Shown here piece after piece: positions 35,791-46,299 of a stretch of DNA of 64,000 nt (position 1 is the first letter of the stretch; each line of letters starts with the position of its first letter). The stretch comes from Pseudomonas oryzagri (GTDB lineage Bacteria; Pseudomonadota; Gammaproteobacteria; Pseudomonadales; Pseudomonadaceae). The position numbers and the translations under genes are program-made. Under the pieces are notes generated by a model. It had not been told where the DNA came from. It was given only the letters and a program-made list of their open reading frames with translations, and did no database searches. The DNA is taken from contig NZ_JAJHPU010000002.1 of assembly GCF_020831405.1 (NCBI RefSeq), positions 62,001 through 126,000 on the forward strand, in the 5' to 3' direction.

Positions 35791-37818
35791 TTACATCCGC
35801 CACTCCAGGCCGAGGTACAGGCTGCGCCCGTCGCCGGGGAGGAACTGGGCGCTGTCCAGGCCCTTGGCGTCGGCGATCACCCCGGTGGTGGCGACATAGT
35901 TGCGGTCGGCCAGGTTGCGCCCCTCGACGAAGAAGCCCCAGCCCTCGCCCGGCCGGTAGCCGCCCTTCAGGCCCCAGATCGCGTAGCCGTCGGCGTACAG
36001 GCTCTGCGCGTGGTCGACCGCGTAGTGGCTGGGCACCCACTCGAAGGTCGGCCCGGCGTACCAGCCGTCCTGCTGCCACAGCGCCTCGCCCTTGACGAAC
36101 TGGCGCGGCACGCCGCCCAGGCGGTTGTCGCCGTACACCGCGTCGTCGTCGAAGCGGAAGTCGTTGAACAGGTACTGGCCGCGCAGCACCAGCCGGCCGA
36201 GGGTCCAGGCGCCGCCCAGCTCGACGCCCTGGTGGACGGTGCGCTCGGCGTTGACCGTGCCCAGCGGATCGCCGTTGGCGTCGTTGAGCGCCAGCAACTC
36301 GTCGCGGATCGCGCTGCGGTACACCGCCAGGTCCAGGTCGAGATCGCCGCGCGCCCAGCGCAGGCCGGCCTCCCAGGTGTTGGCGCGCTGTTCGTCGTTC
36401 TGGGTGATCACCTGGCCGCCGGTCAGCTCGCTGAAGGTCGGCGGTTCCATGCTCTGGCTGAAGTTGGCGAACAGCTGGACGTCCGCGGCCAGGTCGTGGC
36501 GCAGGCCGAGGCGGCCGATGCGCCCGCTGTAGGTGGCGTCGAACGACTCGTCGCGGCCGCTGACCAGGCGGTCGTCGACCTCGCGCTGCTGGTGCAGCCA
36601 GGCGGCGCCGGCGACCAGCGCCCAGCGCTCGGCCAGCGGCACCTCCAGCTCGGCGAAGGCGTTCAGGTTGCGCGCGGTCTGCTGCAGTTCGTTGAGCTTG
36701 GCGCCCTTGTGGCCGCCGACGTTGCGATAGCGCGAGTCCCGGTTGCGCCCGTGGCTGGTCTCGACGCCGCCGCTCCAGCGCCAGCCGTCGCCGCTGTCCC
36801 ACTTGTGGGAGAGGCGCAGGCCGTAGTCCTCGCTGTTGACGTCGAGCACCTGGTAGATCGGGTGCAGCAGCGACTTCTCGCTGTAGTAGCTGGCCAGCTC
36901 CAGACGGTGGCCGCCGCCCAGCTGCAGGTGGGTGAGGTTGCCGATGCGGTCGAGGGTGAAGTCGCGGCGCTGGTCGCCGCTGATATTGCCCGCCGCGGCC
37001 TGCTCCGGGTTATTGCGCAGCTGGGCCTTGGTCAGGTTGCCGGGCAGTTCGGAGTCGGTTTCCACGTGAGTCAGGTAGAAGCGGGTGGCCAGATCCTCGT
37101 TGAGCGTGCCGCCCAGATTGGCGAAGTAGCGCTGGTTGTCCTGGCGGGCGTGGTCGCGGAAGCCGTCCTGGGACGAGTCGGAGAAGCTCAGGTAGCCATC
37201 CCAGTCGCCAAACTCCTCGGCCACCGCGCCGTACAGCCGCTGGTAGGCAAAGCTGCCGGCCTCGACGCGCAGGTCGACCGGCGCCGCCGTGCGGCCGGTG
37301 GGGGCGACGAAGTTGATCGCCCCGCCCAGGTTGGCCGCGCCGTAGCGCCAGGCGTTGGCGCCGCGCAGCACCTCGATGTGATCGACCGCCAGCGGCTCGA
37401 CGGCCTGGAAGTCGAAGCTGCCGTCGGCCAGGTTGAGCGGCGCGCCGTCCTGCATCAGCAGCAGGCCGCGGCCGTGGAAGGTGCGCTGCAGGCCGGAACC
37501 GCGGATCGACAGGCGCGCCTCCTCGGCGCCGAAGCGCGGCTGGACGAACACCCCGGGCGCGAGGCCCAAGGCGTCCTGCAGGGTGCTGCTGCGCCCGCTC
37601 TTGTAGGTCTCGGCGTCGACCACGGCGGCGGCGCCGGGAATCTGCGCGAACTCGGCGCGCTTCTCGGCCAGCGTCGGCGCGGTCGGGTCGCTCGGCTGGC
37701 CCTTGCTGACGACGATGGGCTGCAGCTCGACGACTTCGGGCCGGGCCTCCTCGGCGTGGGCGGTCGAGGCCAGCGCGATGGCGAGGGCGAGCAGGCTCGG
37801 AATGGGCAGGTGACGCAT
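35791..37818 (-). CDS. TonB-dependent outer-membrane receptor
   Basis: Outer-membrane gated channel, 675 residues. Signal peptide ends near AHA (residue 22); a plug domain follows (TLQDALGLAPGVFVQPR, LSIRGSGLQRTFHGRG, IEVLRGANAWRYGAANLGGAINF) and then a long beta-barrel ending in aromatic W-R-M. There is no N-terminal signalling extension, so it is not a FecA-type transducer. The substrate is not readable; the DUF2946 neighbour upstream is often found with metal-related receptors. GGAG precedes the chosen ATG; an upstream frame is not signal-like. Confidence 0.88.
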   Translation of the reverse strand: MRHLPIPSLLALAIALASTAHAEEARPEVVELQPIVVSKGQPSDPTAPTLAEKRAEFAQIPGAAAVVDAETYKSGRSSTLQDALGLAPGVFVQPRFGAEEARLSIRGSGLQRTFHGRGLLLMQDGAPLNLADGSFDFQAVEPLAVDHIEVLRGANAWRYGAANLGGAINFVAPTGRTAAPVDLRVEAGSFAYQRLYGAVAEEFGDWDGYLSFSDSSQDGFRDHARQDNQRYFANLGGTLNEDLATRFYLTHVETDSELPGNLTKAQLRNNPEQAAAGNISGDQRRDFTLDRIGNLTHLQLGGGHRLELASYYSEKSLLHPIYQVLDVNSEDYGLRLSHKWDSGDGWRWSGGVETSHGRNRDSRYRNVGGHKGAKLNELQQTARNLNAFAELEVPLAERWALVAGAAWLHQQREVDDRLVSGRDESFDATYSGRIGRLGLRHDLAADVQLFANFSQSMEPPTFSELTGGQVITQNDEQRANTWEAGLRWARGDLDLDLAVYRSAIRDELLALNDANGDPLGTVNAERTVHQGVELGGAWTLGRLVLRGQYLFNDFRFDDDAVYGDNRLGGVPRQFVKGEALWQQDGWYAGPTFEWVPSHYAVDHAQSLYADGYAIWGLKGGYRPGEGWGFFVEGRNLADRNYVATTGVIADAKGLDSAQFLPGDGRSLYLGLEWRM

Positions 37819-38018
37819 GGTGATCTCCAGATGCTTTGTTCGCTTCCATGGACCTGCCGGCGATGCCACGGGAGGCGGCGGCGGAGCGGGCGCGCACCGG
37901 CAACAGCCGCGGGGCATGGCGGGCAGGCAAGACGGTCGGGGGACAGGGGCACGCGCGCAGACGGCCGCAACGGATCAGCCGGAAGCCGACCCGCCACGGT
38001 CACGGCGGCGCGGGGAGA

Positions 38019-38396
38019 TCAGGGGGCGCGGGGATTGGCCGGCGGCCAGGCGTGGCGCGGCGGCGTGCCGCCGCGCTGCAGCGCGGTGCTGCGCCAGCGC
38101 CGTTGCGGGCGCAGCCACGGGCCGAGGGCCAGCAGCAGGGGCAGCGCGAGGAGCACGAAGGAGCTGCAGCAGGAGCAGCCGAACAGGTCGAGCGCGTCGC
38201 CGGGGGCGGGTTCGTCGAAGCCGCTGTCCAGCACCGGACCGGGGTTGTCCTGCAGGGAGCAGAAGGCGCCGCCGACACCATTGAGCTGCAGACCGGCCAT
38301 CTGCCCGTGACCCAGGCTGCAGGCGAACAGCGCCAGCAGGAGGCTGCAGTACAGCACCCAGGCGGTCAGCATGCGGTCGGTCGACGAGAAGCTCAT
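38019..38396 (-). CDS. DUF2946-like membrane protein
   Basis: Small protein of 125 residues with two hydrophobic segments: AWVLYCSLLLALFACSLGHG near the start and SSFVLLALPLLLALGPWL after a cysteine cluster (FGCSCC). The pattern GHG, a loop, then Cys cluster and second helix fits DUF2946, a family often placed beside copper or cobalt uptake receptors. It is upstream of and in the same direction as the TonB receptor gene, with about 200 bases between. Confidence 0.68.
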   Translation of the reverse strand: MSFSSTDRMLTAWVLYCSLLLALFACSLGHGQMAGLQLNGVGGAFCSLQDNPGPVLDSGFDEPAPGDALDLFGCSCCSSFVLLALPLLLALGPWLRPQRRWRSTALQRGGTPPRHAWPPANPRAP

Positions 38397-38491
38397 GGAG
38401 TGCGGGATGATCCGGCGGGCACGACGAAGCGGCGCGCGATTATCCGGGCTGGCCGGCGCCCGCGCCTGCGACCGGGCGCCGCACCCCGCGT

Positions 38492-39298
38492 TCAGCGCCC
38501 TTCCAGCAGGAAATTGCCCTGGCCGCTGCCGGCCAGGCTCGGCACCTCGGCCTCGTCCTTGAGATCGACCCCCGACAGCTGGCGGCGGCAGGCCTCGCGC
38601 ATCAGGTACATCAGGCGGAATGCGGCCATGCCGTAGCTGAGGCCTTCCAGGCGCACGTTGGAGATGCAGTTGCGATAGGCATCGGTGAGGCCGACCTTGG
38701 GCCCGTAGGTGAAGTACAGGCCCAGGCTGTCCGGCGAGCTGAGGCCAGGGCGCTCGCCGATCAGGATCACCGTCATCTTCGCGCCGAGCAGCTCGCCGAC
38801 CTCGTCGGCCACCGCCACCCGGCCCTGCTCGACCAGGCTCACCGGCGCCAGCGACCAGCCTTCGGCGCGCACCTGTTCGAGCAGACGGTCGAGGAATGGC
38901 AGGCTGTGGCGCTGCACCGCCAGCGCCGACAGGCCGTCGGCGACGACGATGGCCAGGTCGCAGCCGCCGCCCTGCGTCGCGGCGTGCTCGCGCAGGAGCT
39001 GCGCGGAGTCGGCGTGCAGGCGGCGGCCGAGGTCGGGACGCTGCAGGTAGGTGTCGCGGTCCTTCGCCGCGCTGTGCAGGCGCAGGCAGTCGAGACCGAG
39101 CGAACCGAGCGATTCACCCAGCGCCGCGAGGTCGAGCGGGGTATGCACGGCGTCGCGCGCCTGCGCGTGGGCGAACTGGAAGTCGAGCTGCGCGCGGCTC
39201 GGCAGGCTGGTGCCGGCGCGACCGAGGGCGATGCGTGCCGGCGTCAGGTTGCGCAGCTGCTGCCAGGGGTTCTCGGTGGCGGGGGACTTGTCGGACAT
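38492..39298 (-). CDS. eutC: Ethanolamine ammonia-lyase small subunit
   Basis: Small subunit of the adenosylcobalamin-dependent ethanolamine ammonia-lyase, 268 residues, which with EutB splits ethanolamine into acetaldehyde and ammonia. Family motifs: [16 protein letters not shown] near the start, [32 protein letters not shown], and [11 protein letters not shown]. The ATG with GAGG upstream is four codons inside the longest frame. No microcompartment genes are present, as in other pseudomonads. Confidence 0.95.
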   Translation of the reverse strand: MSDKSPATENPWQQLRNLTPARIALGRAGTSLPSRAQLDFQFAHAQARDAVHTPLDLAALGESLGSLGLDCLRLHSAAKDRDTYLQRPDLGRRLHADSAQLLREHAATQGGGCDLAIVVADGLSALAVQRHSLPFLDRLLEQVRAEGWSLAPVSLVEQGRVAVADEVGELLGAKMTVILIGERPGLSSPDSLGLYFTYGPKVGLTDAYRNCISNVRLEGLSYGMAAFRLMYLMREACRRQLSGVDLKDEAEVPSLAGSGQGNFLLEGR

Positions 39299-39373
39299 CG
39301 GGTACCTCATCGGATCTTGGCGTTACACAAGGCGGATGACCGCCAGCGCCCCAGGCTGCGACTGAGCTTTGCG

Positions 39374-39401
39374 TGTAGGGGCGAATGAATTCGCCCCTAC
39401 A
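39374..39401. repeat. REP-type palindrome between eutB and eutC
   Basis: A 28-bp perfect palindrome: TGTAGGGGCGAAT, two bases, then ATTCGCCCCTACA. It is the same core as the repeat after ygfZ. As a strong hairpin inside the eut transcript it may affect mRNA stability between the two subunit genes. Confidence 0.8.
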
Positions 39402-39425
39402 GGCGTGGGCCGCGCACGGCGAATG

Positions 39426-40823
39426 TCATGGACCGAGCTGCGCCAGCGCCTGGCGGAACGCCGGCGGCAGCTCGTCACCCAGGCGCACGCGGCCGCCCTG
39501 CTGGTGCAGGATGCCCATGCGCGCCAGCCAGGCCTCGAACTCCGGCGCGGCGCGCAGGCCGAGCACCTGGCGGGCGTACAGCGCGTCGTGGAACGAGGTG
39601 GTCTGGTAGTTGAGCATCACGTCGTCGGAGCCGGGGATGCCCATGATGAAGTTGATCCCCGCCGCGCCGAGCAGGGTCAGCAGCATGTCCATGTCGTCCT
39701 GGTCGGCCTCGGCATGGTTGGTGTAGCAGATGTCGCAGCCCATCGGCACGCCGAGCAGCTTGGCGCAGAAGTGGTCCTCGAGGCCGGCGCGGATGATCTG
39801 CTTGCCGTTGTACAAATACTCCGGGCCGATGAAGCCGACCACGGTGTTGACCAGGAACGGCTTGAAGTGGCGGGCCACCGCGTAGGCGCGGGTCTCGCAG
39901 GTCTGCTGGTCGCAGCCGTGGTGGGCGTTGGCCGACAGCGCGCTGCCCTGGCCGGTCTCGAAGTACATCAGGTTGTTGCCGACGGTGCCGCGCTTGAGGG
40001 ACAGGCCGGCCTCGTAGCCTTCCTGCAGCACCTTCAGATCGATGCCGAAGCTGGCGTTGGCCGCCTGGGTGCCGGCGATCGACTGGAACACCAGGTCGAG
40101 CGGCGCGCCGCGCTCGATGGCGGCGATCGAGCTGGTGACGTGGGTCAGCACGCAGGACTGGGTGGGGATCTCGTAGCGCTGGATCACCGCGTCGAGCATC
40201 TCCAGCAAGGTGCAGATCGAGCCCATGCTGTCGGTGGCCGGGTTGATGCCGATCATCGCGTCGCCGTTGCCGTAGAGCAGGCCGTCGAGGGTGCTGGCGG
40301 CGATGCCGGCCGGATCGTCGGTCGGATGGTTGGGCTGCAGACGGGTGGACATCCGCCCGCGCAGGCCCTGGGTGTTGCGGAAACGGGTGACCACGCGGAT
40401 CTTCTGCGCCACCAGGATCAGGTCCTGCACGCGCATGATCTTCGATACCGCGGCGGCCATCTCCGGGGTCAGGCCCGGCGCCAGGGCGGCCAGCGCGGCC
40501 TCGTTGGCCGCATCGCCCAGCAGCCAGTCGCGCAGGCCGCCGACGGTGAGGTGGCTGACCGGCGCGAAGGCCAGGGCGTCATGGGTGTCGATGATCAGCC
40601 GGGTGACCTCGTCCACCTCGTAGGGGATCACCGCCTCGATCAAAAAGTGCTTGAGCGGCACCTCGGCCAGCGCCATCTGCGCGGCAACCCGCTCGGCGGC
40701 GCTGGCGGCGGCGACGCCGGCCAGGTAGTCGCCGGAGCGCGCCGGGGTGGCCTTGGCCATCAGCTCGCGCAGGCTGTCGAAGCGCCAGGTCTGGCCGCCG
40801 ACGGTGTGGGAAAAGCTTGCCAT
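39426..40823 (-). CDS. eutB: Ethanolamine ammonia-lyase large subunit
   Basis: Catalytic TIM-barrel subunit, 465 residues. Substrate and cobalamin-site segments include STRLQPNHPTDDPAGI, YGNGDAMIGINPATDS, NNLMYFETGQGSALSA, and CYTNHAEADQDDMD. The length agrees with the family (about 453-465). It is third in the ald-eat-eutB-eutC direction, 88 bases after the permease gene. Confidence 0.96.
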   Translation of the reverse strand: MASFSHTVGGQTWRFDSLRELMAKATPARSGDYLAGVAAASAAERVAAQMALAEVPLKHFLIEAVIPYEVDEVTRLIIDTHDALAFAPVSHLTVGGLRDWLLGDAANEAALAALAPGLTPEMAAAVSKIMRVQDLILVAQKIRVVTRFRNTQGLRGRMSTRLQPNHPTDDPAGIAASTLDGLLYGNGDAMIGINPATDSMGSICTLLEMLDAVIQRYEIPTQSCVLTHVTSSIAAIERGAPLDLVFQSIAGTQAANASFGIDLKVLQEGYEAGLSLKRGTVGNNLMYFETGQGSALSANAHHGCDQQTCETRAYAVARHFKPFLVNTVVGFIGPEYLYNGKQIIRAGLEDHFCAKLLGVPMGCDICYTNHAEADQDDMDMLLTLLGAAGINFIMGIPGSDDVMLNYQTTSFHDALYARQVLGLRAAPEFEAWLARMGILHQQGGRVRLGDELPPAFRQALAQLGP

Positions 40824-40879
40824 CTCAGTCTCCGTTCGCGGGGTCGACGCCGCCGTGGGCGCGTCGACCGATTCCGTGC

Positions 40880-40906
40880 GCCGGACCCGCCCGCGGCGGG
40901 CCCGGC
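40880..40906 (-). other. Hairpin between the permease gene and eutB
   Basis: A 12-bp stem GCCGGACCCGCC/GGCGGGCCCGGC with a single A-C mismatch and a 3-base loop. It may tune the relative output of permease and lyase, or be a partial terminator. Confidence 0.4.
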
Positions 40907-40911
40907 GGCGC

Positions 40912-42279
40912 TCAGGCGCGGTTCAGCAGCGCATCGACCGGCGCGCTGGCGCGGTGGTGGGCGGTGAACTGGAACCAGACGAAGCCGGCCACCATGAAGC
41001 CCAGGAACACCAGGCTGATCAGGGTGTTGAACCAGACCATCGCCAGCAGGCAGACCACCGCCAGGACCAGGGCGATCGCCGGCACCACCGGATAGCCCGG
41101 GGCGCGGAAGCTGCGCTCCAGGTGCGGTTCGGTGCGGCGCAGCTTGAACAGGCTGAGCATGCTGATGATGTACATGACGATAGCCCCGAACACCGACATG
41201 GTGATCATCGCCGCGGTCAGGCTCATGCCCTGCAGGCTGACCAGGCCGTCGCTGTAGATCGCCGCGATGCCGACCACGCCGCCGGCGAGGATCGCCCGGT
41301 GCGGGGTCTGGAAGCGCGACAGCTTGGCCAGGCCGCGCGGCAGGTAGCCGGCGCGGGCCAGGGCGAAGAACTGCCGCGAGTAGCCGAGAATGATGCCGTG
41401 GAAGCTGGCCACCAGGCCGAACAGGCCGATCCACACCAGCATGTGCATCCAGGTCGAGTCGTTGCCGACCACCGCCTTCATCGCCTGCGGCAGCGGGTCG
41501 TTGATGTTGGACAGCTGGCGCCAGTCGCCGACGCCGCCGGCCATGATCATCACGCCGATGGCGAGGAACACCAGGGTGAGGATGCCGGCGATGTAGGCGC
41601 GCGGAATGGTGCGTTTCGGGTCCTTGGCCTCCTCGGCGGCCATGGCCGCGCCCTCGATGGCGAGGAAGAACCAGATGGCGAAGGGAATGGCGGCGAAGAT
41701 GCCGGAGATGGCCTGGCCGCCGAACTCGTTGGAGCCGGCCCAGCCGTTGAGCACGAAGTTGCTGAAGCTGAAGCCCGGCGCCACCACGCCCATGAACACC
41801 AGCAGCTCGGCCACCGCCAGCACGGTGACCACCAGCTCGAAGGCGGCGGCGATACTGACGCCGACGATGTTCAGGCCCATGAACACGAAGTAGGCCCCAA
41901 CCGCGGCGTGCTTGGGATCGAGATCCGGGTACTGCACGTTGAGGTAGGCGCCGATGGCCATGGCGATGGCCGGCGGGGCGAAGACGAACTCGATCAGCGT
42001 GGCGATCCCGGCGATCAGTCCGCCCTTCTCGCCGAAGGCGCGCCGGCTGTAGGCGAACGGGCCGCCGGCGTGGGGGATAGCGGTGGTCAGCTCGGTGAAG
42101 CTGAAGATGAAGCAGGTATACATGGTCGCCACCAGCAGGGCGGTGACCAGAAAGCCCAGGGTGCCGGCGGTGCCCCAGCCGTAGCTCCAGCCGAAGTACT
42201 CGCCGGAAATCACCAGGCCGACGGCGATGCCCCACAGATGCAGGGTGCCCAGGGTGGGTTTGAGTTGGTTAGCGGTCAT
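40912..42279 (-). CDS. eat: Ethanolamine permease (APC superfamily)
   Basis: Amino acid/polyamine/organocation family permease, 455 residues with about twelve membrane segments. FGWSYGWGTAGTLGFL and AGIATLIEFVFAPPAIAMA are characteristic of ethanolamine permeases (Eat/EutP of pseudomonads), and the position directly before eutB supports the substrate. A GGGAG site stands 7 bases before the ATG. Confidence 0.93.
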   Translation of the reverse strand: MTANQLKPTLGTLHLWGIAVGLVISGEYFGWSYGWGTAGTLGFLVTALLVATMYTCFIFSFTELTTAIPHAGGPFAYSRRAFGEKGGLIAGIATLIEFVFAPPAIAMAIGAYLNVQYPDLDPKHAAVGAYFVFMGLNIVGVSIAAAFELVVTVLAVAELLVFMGVVAPGFSFSNFVLNGWAGSNEFGGQAISGIFAAIPFAIWFFLAIEGAAMAAEEAKDPKRTIPRAYIAGILTLVFLAIGVMIMAGGVGDWRQLSNINDPLPQAMKAVVGNDSTWMHMLVWIGLFGLVASFHGIILGYSRQFFALARAGYLPRGLAKLSRFQTPHRAILAGGVVGIAAIYSDGLVSLQGMSLTAAMITMSVFGAIVMYIISMLSLFKLRRTEPHLERSFRAPGYPVVPAIALVLAVVCLLAMVWFNTLISLVFLGFMVAGFVWFQFTAHHRASAPVDALLNRA

Positions 42280-42305
42280 GCTGATCTCCCATCGATGCAG
42301 TCATG

Positions 42306-42324
42306 TGCCGGGATATTCCCGGCA
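42306..42324 (-). other. Perfect hairpin in the leader of the permease gene
   Basis: TGCCGGGA-TAT-TCCCGGCA, 8-bp stem, loop of 3, ending about 27 bases before the permease ATG. It may be an operator or an mRNA structure near the ribosome site. Confidence 0.4.
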
Positions 42325-42457
42325 TGATGGACAGTTCCCGTGTAGTTGTCTTTCTTTCCGGTTTGGCGGCACTGTCACGGGCGCAGATGGCAGGCGCCCG
42401 CCGGCGCGCGACCTGGGCCGCGCGCCGGGGGATATCCATCGCCTGTTCACGGTCTTG

Positions 42458-42563
42458 CGAGCTAGGGTCAGGCAAGGCGAAATCGGTTGAGGAAGCGGAG
42501 TTTGCTCGCTGCAAATGAGCATTCCGAAACCGATTTCAACGCAGCATGACCGACGCGCAGCTG
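42458..42563. repeat. Imperfect palindromic element between ald and eat
   Basis: About 105 bases with long imperfect inverted arms: GGCGAAATCGGTT pairs with AACCGATTTCAAC, and the outer parts (GAGCTAGGGTCAGGCA and TGACCGACGCGCAGCT) also match in part. The centre has a second hairpin (GGAA...TTCC, with GCTCGCTGC/GCAAATGAGC). It looks like a non-autonomous intergenic repeat. It lies 15 bases beyond the aldehyde dehydrogenase stop, inside the putative operon. Confidence 0.6.
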
Positions 42564-42578
42564 ATCGTGGACAGGCGA

Positions 42579-44099
<1,521 letters not shown>

Positions 44100-44484
44100 G
44101 CTGGTTCTCCGAAACGATTCTTGTAGTTGTGGCGGTGCGCGAACGGCTCGCGGGACTTTCCCTCGCCCGTCGCGTTTCGCTGCGGCCTGGGATCGATCAT
44201 GCACCGCAGCCGCCTCCCCGACTTGACCGGGAGGACCAGGCGCTGTCGTCTGAAGTCAACTTTTCCGCTCGTGGGGCGAGCTGTCACCTGCGGTCAACTC
44301 GCGGGCACCGGCGCGGTTCGCGTGTTTCCAAACCACCCGTTTGCTGCACCAGCGTGGTGCGGCGCGGCGCGGGCGGCGTCGGGAGAGCCGCGCCAGCGGC
44401 GGGCTGGCGGCCTGCCGACCGGCGTCAGCGGGCCAGGCGCGAAAATTGCTTTGTATTACCGGTTGTTTCCTGGAGATGTCTTCC
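44100..44484. other. Divergent control region between ald and the AraC-type regulator
   Basis: About 385 bases without a gene. It must hold the promoters for both directions. I see no sigma-54 -24/-12 match here, unlike what is reported for the P. aeruginosa ethanolamine genes. Candidate regulator half-sites cannot be assigned by eye. Confidence 0.5.
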
Positions 44485-45570
44485 ATGCCCCCGTTTCCCG
44501 TCTCCCCTGCCGGCCTGCCCGGTGTGCCGGACCTGTCGGCCAGCCAACGCCACACCGGCGTGCTGGCGGCGGCCGCCAGCGGCCTGTGCACCTTCATCGA
44601 GAGGCAGGGCGGCGACCCCGACCGCATCCTCGGCGTCTCCGGCATCGATCCCGAGCAGCTGCAGCACCCGACCCTGAGCCTGGCGCTGCCCAACTACTGC
44701 CAGGTGCTGGAGGAGGCGGCGCGGCAATCCGGCTGCGACAACTTCGGCCTCTACTACGGCCAGCAGTTCAAGCCGCAGGCGCTCGGCCTGCTCGGCTACA
44801 TCGGCCTGTGCTCGGCGACCCTCGAGCAGGCGCTGATCAACTTCGCCCGCGCCTTCCCGCTGCACCAGCGCAACAGCCTGATCCGCCTGGTCGATGGCGG
44901 CGATCACTACCGTTTCGACTACCAGGTGCGCCACGGCGCCATCCTGGTCCGCCGCCAGGACGCCGAGCTGACCCTGGGCATGGCCCTCAACCTGATCCGC
45001 CACGTCCTGGGCAGCCAGTGGGCGCCGCGCGCCGTGCACTTCGAGCACCCGCGCCCGGAGCACTGGCACGAGCACTGCAAGGTGTTCGACGCCCCGGTGT
45101 ACTTCGAGCAGCCGTGCAATTCGCTGCTGATCCCCAAGCGCGACCTCGGCCGCGCGATGCCCGAGAGCAATCCGACCCTGCTGCTGGTGATGCAGGACTC
45201 GCTGCGCCAGCTCAGCCTGGCCGGCCGCGAGGCGCCCAACATCGTCGACGACACCCGCGCCCAGGTGCGCCAGCAGCTGCTCGCCGGCGAACCGACTTTG
45301 GAGGACATCGCCGAGCAGATGGGCCTGGCCAGCTGGTCGCTGCAGCGCCGCCTGCGCGAGCAGGGCCTGACCTTCAGCCAGCTGGTCGACAAGGTGCGCT
45401 GCGAGATGGCCACCCACTACCTGCGCCAGCAGCAGCTGCCGATCTCCGAGCTGGCGCCGCTGCTCGGCTACTCGGAAACCAGCGCCTTCTCGCGCGCCTT
45501 CCGCCGCTGGTTCGGCGTCAGCCCGCGGCAATGGCGCCAGCAGGGCGAGGTCAAGGGCGCCGCGCACTGA
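44485..45570 (+). CDS. AraC-family regulator with arabinose-binding-like N-terminal domain
   Basis: Transcription factor of 361 residues. The first 200 residues fit the 'Arabinose_bd' domain of OruR/VirF-like regulators (GFGLYYGQQFKPQALGLLGY region); the C-terminal 100 form an AraC/XylS double helix-turn-helix (PTLEDIAEQMGLASWSLQRR and ISELAPLLGYSETSAFSRAF, then RRWFGVSPRQWR). Divergent placement beside ald suggests that it controls the ethanolamine genes. The start ATG has GGAG 9 bases upstream; an ATG three codons earlier is possible. Confidence 0.9.
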   Translation: MPPFPVSPAGLPGVPDLSASQRHTGVLAAAASGLCTFIERQGGDPDRILGVSGIDPEQLQHPTLSLALPNYCQVLEEAARQSGCDNFGLYYGQQFKPQALGLLGYIGLCSATLEQALINFARAFPLHQRNSLIRLVDGGDHYRFDYQVRHGAILVRRQDAELTLGMALNLIRHVLGSQWAPRAVHFEHPRPEHWHEHCKVFDAPVYFEQPCNSLLIPKRDLGRAMPESNPTLLLVMQDSLRQLSLAGREAPNIVDDTRAQVRQQLLAGEPTLEDIAEQMGLASWSLQRRLREQGLTFSQLVDKVRCEMATHYLRQQQLPISELAPLLGYSETSAFSRAFRRWFGVSPRQWRQQGEVKGAAH

Positions 45571-45645
45571 GCGCGACGGCCCGCGCGGTCAGGGACGACC
45601 GCCCTTCTCTTCATTTCACTCTTTCCTTCCCGACGATCCACCATC

Positions 45646-45681
45646 CCGGCTCCGGCTCCGGCTCCGGCTCCGGCCCCGGCT
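45646..45681. repeat. Six-copy CCGGCT hexanucleotide repeat
   Basis: Six tandem CCGGCT units (one unit with a T to C change) in the gap between the AraC-type gene and osmC. It is not inside a gene. Copy number could vary by slippage. Confidence 0.8.
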
Positions 45682-45842
45682 GCGCGCGCGGCGGCGGACA
45701 GGGCCGCGCCTCGATCACCAGCGCCGCCGTCGGGCTCGCCCCTGCCGAGGGCCGGACAAGGAAGACGGGCACCGCCCATGGCGAGCTGGCCCGGATCACC
45801 GCCTGAGGGTAGGCTCCAACCATCCCACCCGCAGGAGTCGCC

Positions 45843-46253
45843 ATGTCCGCTATCCCGACTGTCAAAGCCGTTCTCGAAGACACGCTCTATCGGGTGTCCT
45901 TCACCGACGATCTCGGCCACGCCTGGAGCGCCGACGAACCCACCGAGGTGGGCGGCGGCAACACGGCGCCGACGCCGGAACGCCTCATCCTCGCCAGCCT
46001 CGGCGCCTGCACCGCGATCACCCTGAAGATGGTCGCCGCCCGCCGCCAGTTGCCGCTGACCGGCGTGGAGGTCGAGTTGCAGCTCAACCCCAACGGCAAG
46101 CCCGAATCCGGCAACGACATCGTTCGCCAGATCACGGTGCAGGGCGAGCTGAGCGACGAGCAGCGCGAGCAACTGCTGAAGGTCGCCAACGCCTGCCCGA
46201 TGCACAAGTTGCTGAGCGGCGAGATTCGCATCCACACCGGACTCGATAGCTGA
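45843..46253 (+). CDS. OsmC family peroxide-handling protein
   Basis: Soluble 136-residue OsmC/Ohr-fold protein, expected to reduce organic hydroperoxides with a cysteine pair. Both conserved cysteines are present: LGACTAITLKM (about residue 59) and NACPMHKLL (about residue 119). The sequence is of the YhfA-like branch more than Ohr. It is convergent with the channel gene. Confidence 0.88.
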   Translation: MSAIPTVKAVLEDTLYRVSFTDDLGHAWSADEPTEVGGGNTAPTPERLILASLGACTAITLKMVAARRQLPLTGVEVELQLNPNGKPESGNDIVRQITVQGELSDEQREQLLKVANACPMHKLLSGEIRIHTGLDS

Positions 46254-46265
46254 TCGCGTAGCCGC

Positions 46266-46293
46266 TTGCCCCCGGCGCCGGCGCGGGGGGCAA
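46266..46293. terminator. Bidirectional hairpin between osmC and channel gene
   Basis: TTGCCCCC/GGGGGCAA outer stem around a GC-rich self-complementary centre (GGCGCCGGCGC), in the 46-base gap between convergent stops. Confidence 0.6.
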
Positions 46294-46299
46294 CCGCCC

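Noticed and set aside
42290-42330. Possible sigma-54 promoter in front of the ethanolamine permease
   Set aside because: GG and GC are 9 bases apart, not 10, so it fails the strict spacing rule.
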